This document shows positions 61,618 to 64,000 of a DNA stretch of 64,000 nt, piece after piece. The stretch's first letter is position 1. Each line of letters starts with the position of its first letter. Source of the stretch: an uncultured Actinomyces sp. GTDB taxonomy: Bacteria > Actinomycetota > Actinomycetes > Actinomycetales > Actinomycetaceae. The translations under genes were made by a program, and so were the position numbers. Below the pieces are notes generated by a model. It had not been told where the DNA came from. It was given only the letters and a program-made list of their open reading frames with translations, and ran no database searches. The stretch spans positions 1 to 64,000 of the forward strand of contig CALLSD010000062.1 in the NCBI GenBank assembly GCA_938014245.1, given 5' to 3'.

Positions 61618-63131
61618 TAGCCGACCGCCTCCGCGCTGCCATCCTCCAAGCCGCCATCAGCGGCAAACTCACCGACCAACGACCAGAAGATGGTACCGCC
61701 ACAGAACTCCTTGAACAGATTAAGGCAAAACGCGCCGCACTGGTCAAAGCGAAGAAACTCAAGAAGCAGAAGCCACTTCCACCCATCACGGATGAAGATC
61801 GGCCATTCCCGATACCTTCCAATTGGGTATGGGCGCGTTTCGGGGAGGCCGCGAGGTACGCACAACGAGGCAAGTCCCCAACGTATGCCGATGTCTCCCC
61901 GTATTTGGCGGTCTCTCAGAAGTGTGTGCGCTGGACAGGATTCGATCCTGCGCTGGCACGCCCGTATGCGCCCGAGGCGTTCGCGACGCTTCCACAGGAT
62001 CGGATTCTGAGTGCGGGCGACATTCTTTGGAACTCGACAGGCACCGGCACAGTCGGTCGGTCAACCGTCCTGCCAGAGTCAGGTGACTTCGGAAAGATGG
62101 CTGCAGATTCGCACGTTACAGTCATACGAACCTTTCCAGAGGTGCTTCCCCGGTTCGTCGACATCTTCATCTCGTCGCCGCACATTCAGCAGAACATGGA
62201 CGATCTGACGAGCGGAACCACCAAGCAGCAAGAACTTAATTTGGGCACCATCCTTGAGCTGCCTCTTCCCATCCCGCCTCTTCCAGAGCAGGAACGGATC
62301 GTCGCGAAACTTGATGAGGTTCTGCCGCTCATTGACCAACTTGCTGAACTTGAGAGAGAGAGAGAGCATCTAGACCGCGAGTTCGCCAAAGCAATCGAAC
62401 GCGCGATCCTCCAAGCCGCCATCAGCGGCAAACTCACCAAGCAACTCCCCGAAGACGGCACCGCCGCAGAACTCCTCGAAACCATCAAAACCGAACGCCA
62501 CCAACTCGAAAAGGAGGGCAAAATCAAAAAGCAGAAACCACTGTCGCCAGTGTACAAAGCAGACGAACCCTTCGAACTGCCAGGGACGTGGGCGTACCCC
62601 GCTTTGGGCGAGATTGTCACACTGATTCGTGGGATCACCTTCCCGGCGTCAGCGAAACACAAGGAATCGTTTACTGGGGCTGTCCGGTGTCTGACCACAG
62701 GGTCGGTGCAAAGTAGGTATTCAGACAGCGCTGATGTGTTCGTAGACGCCTCGTTCGTTAAGCGCTCCGATCAGTATCTATCTCGCGGCGATGCCATCTT
62801 GTCAACAGCAAACTCAACCGCGTTAGTAGGAAAATCGATCTACTGGGATGAGGCTCATGAGCGCACATTCGGCGGGTTCTTAACTGTTGCTCGTGCGATG
62901 GATAGCCGACCCGCTGCCACTCGATATCTTCATACAGTCCTACGAACGCTGTTTCTTGGCGGTGCATTCGCCGAGAAGTCGACTCAAACGACAAACATTG
63001 CAAACCTCAGTAATAAGATCCTCTATGGGGTTCGGATCCCTCTGCCGCCTGCGGCTGAGCAAGAACGCATTGTTGCGAAGCTTGACCGAGTACAGCCCCT
63101 GGTGCGAAGCATAGAGGAGCTGGTGTCGTGA
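61614..63131 (+). CDS. hsdS: Type I restriction enzyme, S (specificity) subunit
   Basis: A 505-residue two-domain specificity protein. Two target-recognition domains (about 60-220 and 320-480) are separated by conserved helices carrying EQERIVAKLDEVLPLIDQLAEL and repeated AILQAAISGKLT...PEDGTA segments. A 33-bp identical repeat lies in both (61641-61673, 62406-62438). A GA-dinucleotide run at 62352-62366 encodes LEREREH between the domains. These suggest possible specificity switching or frameshift truncation. Confidence 0.94.
   Translation: MIADRLRAAILQAAISGKLTDQRPEDGTATELLEQIKAKRAALVKAKKLKKQKPLPPITDEDRPFPIPSNWVWARFGEAARYAQRGKSPTYADVSPYLAVSQKCVRWTGFDPALARPYAPEAFATLPQDRILSAGDILWNSTGTGTVGRSTVLPESGDFGKMAADSHVTVIRTFPEVLPRFVDIFISSPHIQQNMDDLTSGTTKQQELNLGTILELPLPIPPLPEQERIVAKLDEVLPLIDQLAELEREREHLDREFAKAIERAILQAAISGKLTKQLPEDGTAAELLETIKTERHQLEKEGKIKKQKPLSPVYKADEPFELPGTWAYPALGEIVTLIRGITFPASAKHKESFTGAVRCLTTGSVQSRYSDSADVFVDASFVKRSDQYLSRGDAILSTANSTALVGKSIYWDEAHERTFGGFLTVARAMDSRPAATRYLHTVLRTLFLGGAFAEKSTQTTNIANLSNKILYGVRIPLPPAAEQERIVAKLDRVQPLVRSIEELVS
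61641..61673 (+). repeat. 33-bp direct repeat in hsdS, copy 1
   Basis: Identical over 33 bp to 62406-62438, about 765 bp away. It encodes ILQAAISGKLT before recognition domain 1; copy 2 precedes domain 2. Homologous exchange between copies could delete or swap domain 1. Confidence 0.85.
62352..62366 (+). repeat. GA-dinucleotide run (7.5 units) in hsdS
   Basis: A GAGAGAGAGAGAGAG run in the central conserved region of hsdS. A slip of one unit would shift the frame and truncate the protein after the first recognition domain. No other run of this length was noticed in the window. Confidence 0.8.
62406..62438 (+). repeat. 33-bp direct repeat in hsdS, copy 2
   Basis: The second identical copy of the hsdS repeat at 61641-61673, at the equivalent place before recognition domain 2. 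Confidence 0.85.
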
Positions 63132-63313
63132 TCACTAAAGTTCATATCCCGGGCTTTCGTTGTTTCAAGGAGATTGTCCTCACACCAGCTGAGATGACGC
63201 GAAGTTCGGGTTTCGAAGATCAGACTGCACTGCCTGAGGCGGTATGGGTGGGCGTTGCGCAGATACTCTGCTCACCAGTGACTACTGGCAGGAGGCGAGA
63301 AGGCGATGGGTGA
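63128..63313 (+). pseudogene. N-terminal stub of an AAA/RecF-like ATPase
   Basis: A 61-codon frame starting inside the hsdS stop (GTGA). Only ITKVHIPGFRCFKEIVLTP resembles the first strand-helix of OLD/RecF-type ATPases. The rest (SSGFEDQTALPEAVW...) has no Walker A. It is likely the beginning of a deleted defence ATPase. It overlaps the next start by eight bases. Confidence 0.5.
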
Positions 63314-64000
63314 CGAAAACCGATTGTTTCGACAATTCGAAGCGAATCTCCGCATGACTCCGGCGACAGTCAGCGCGGTGCGCAATCGATACCATGCCAT
63401 CACGCGGCGCATCAATGTGGACTTCTGGGGAACGTCCTCAGACACAGATCACTCCTGGTACGCCGGGTCATATGATCGCGGTACAGCGATCTCGACGAGT
63501 GATATCGATATTCTCGTGGAGCTACCGCCCGGTGAATACAACAACGCTTGGACGCGATCCCTGTTTGGTGGGAACGGGCCATCCAAGCTACTCCAAAAGG
63601 TGAAACGAAGTCTCAGTGCGACCTATCCCCAAACCAAGCTGCGTGGGGACGGACAAGTCGTCGTCGCCGAGTTCACAGATGGAGTTCGATTCGAGATAGT
63701 CCCCGTGTTTCGGGCGGAAACGCCCGGCACGTACCGTTACCCAGACACGCATTACGGCGGCTCTTGGCCAACAATGAACCCGCGCCGTGAGCTGGAAGTG
63801 TTCAATGGCCTGAGCAAGGATCACCCAGGTGGCCTGAAGAAGTTCTGCCGGATGCTTAGAGCGTGGAACAAACAGGGGCAGTACTTCAGCGGGCAGGCAC
63901 TGGACGCAATGGCGTTCGAATACTGGGAACAGAGCCTGTGGGCTGACAACCTGCCATACCTATATTTCGACTGGCACACCAGAGACTTCTTCGAATACTG
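63306..64000 (+). CDS. CD-NTase / SMODS nucleotidyltransferase (CBASS), cut by window end
   Basis: At least 231 codons from ATG 63306. The nucleotidyltransferase core is AGSYDRGTAISTSDIDIL (G54-S55, D66, D68) with the third acidic residue E130 in FEIVPVF. This G-S...D-x-D arrangement is the cGAS/DncV-like signature of CBASS, where the enzyme makes a cyclic oligonucleotide alarm after phage infection. An effector gene would be expected beyond 64000. The gene lies right after a type I restriction system and an ATPase stub, supporting a defence island. Confidence 0.85.
   Translation, partial: MGDENRLFRQFEANLRMTPATVSAVRNRYHAITRRINVDFWGTSSDTDHSWYAGSYDRGTAISTSDIDILVELPPGEYNNAWTRSLFGGNGPSKLLQKVKRSLSATYPQTKLRGDGQVVVAEFTDGVRFEIVPVFRAETPGTYRYPDTHYGGSWPTMNPRRELEVFNGLSKDHPGGLKKFCRMLRAWNKQGQYFSGQALDAMAFEYWEQSLWADNLPYLYFDWHTRDFFEY

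Overview
The window looks like a chromosomal segment of a moderately high-GC actinobacterium, most likely Actinomycetaceae (Schaalia/Actinomyces-like). This is an inference from the tig-clpP1-clpP2-clpX cluster, the leuC-leuD...plsC-gpsA-ddl gene order with a divergent IclR regulator, GTG/TTG starts, and leaderless-looking promoters. No rRNA, insertion sequence, prophage or CRISPR array was seen.

Layout. 1-4.6 kb: lactose module, with a galactoside symporter (cut by the window edge), lacZ and a LacI-type regulator. 4.9-9.5 kb: chorismate mutase, clpX, clpP2, clpP1 and tig, all on the minus strand, with a candidate ClgR site before clpP1. 9.6-11.2 kb: tRNA-Pro, tRNA-Gly, a zinc alcohol dehydrogenase and tRNA-His. 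11.3-21.3 kb: envelope and leucine genes (a DcsG-like ATP-grasp protein, ddl, gpsA, a lipoprotein, plsC, a diacylglycerol-kinase-like protein, murA, leuD, leuC, IclR regulator). 21.3-28.1 kb: glycosyltransferase, tRNA-Glu and tRNA-Gln, gltX, a MalY/PatB-type lyase, purine nucleoside phosphorylase and a nucleobase permease.

28.2-31.4 kb is the most unusual accessory region. It is a compact minus-strand array of two TNT (NAD-glycohydrolase toxin)-like tips interleaved with four mutually related immunity-like proteins and the start of a decayed fifth copy. No large toxin carrier is present. 31.5-50.4 kb is mostly housekeeping: FAH-family hydrolase, AgcS transporter, DUF3516 helicase, an antitoxin with a broken toxin, YbaK, YccF, YggS, ilvD, DedA, manA, an ABC exporter pair, ilvE and leuB. 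Leucine/BCAA genes (leuCD, ilvD, ilvE, leuB) are therefore spread across the window.

50.4-57 kb: a DUF559-type gene interrupted by an in-frame amber codon, an unknown protein, and an MHS transporter-LacI-nucleoside hydrolase operon whose promoter carries a CpG-centred palindrome over the -10. 57-64 kb is a defence island: a decayed helicase remnant, an XRE regulator, a complete type I restriction-modification system whose hsdS holds a dinucleotide repeat and internal direct repeats, an AAA-ATPase stub, and, cut by the window end, a CD-NTase (SMODS) gene that suggests a CBASS operon continuing to the right.
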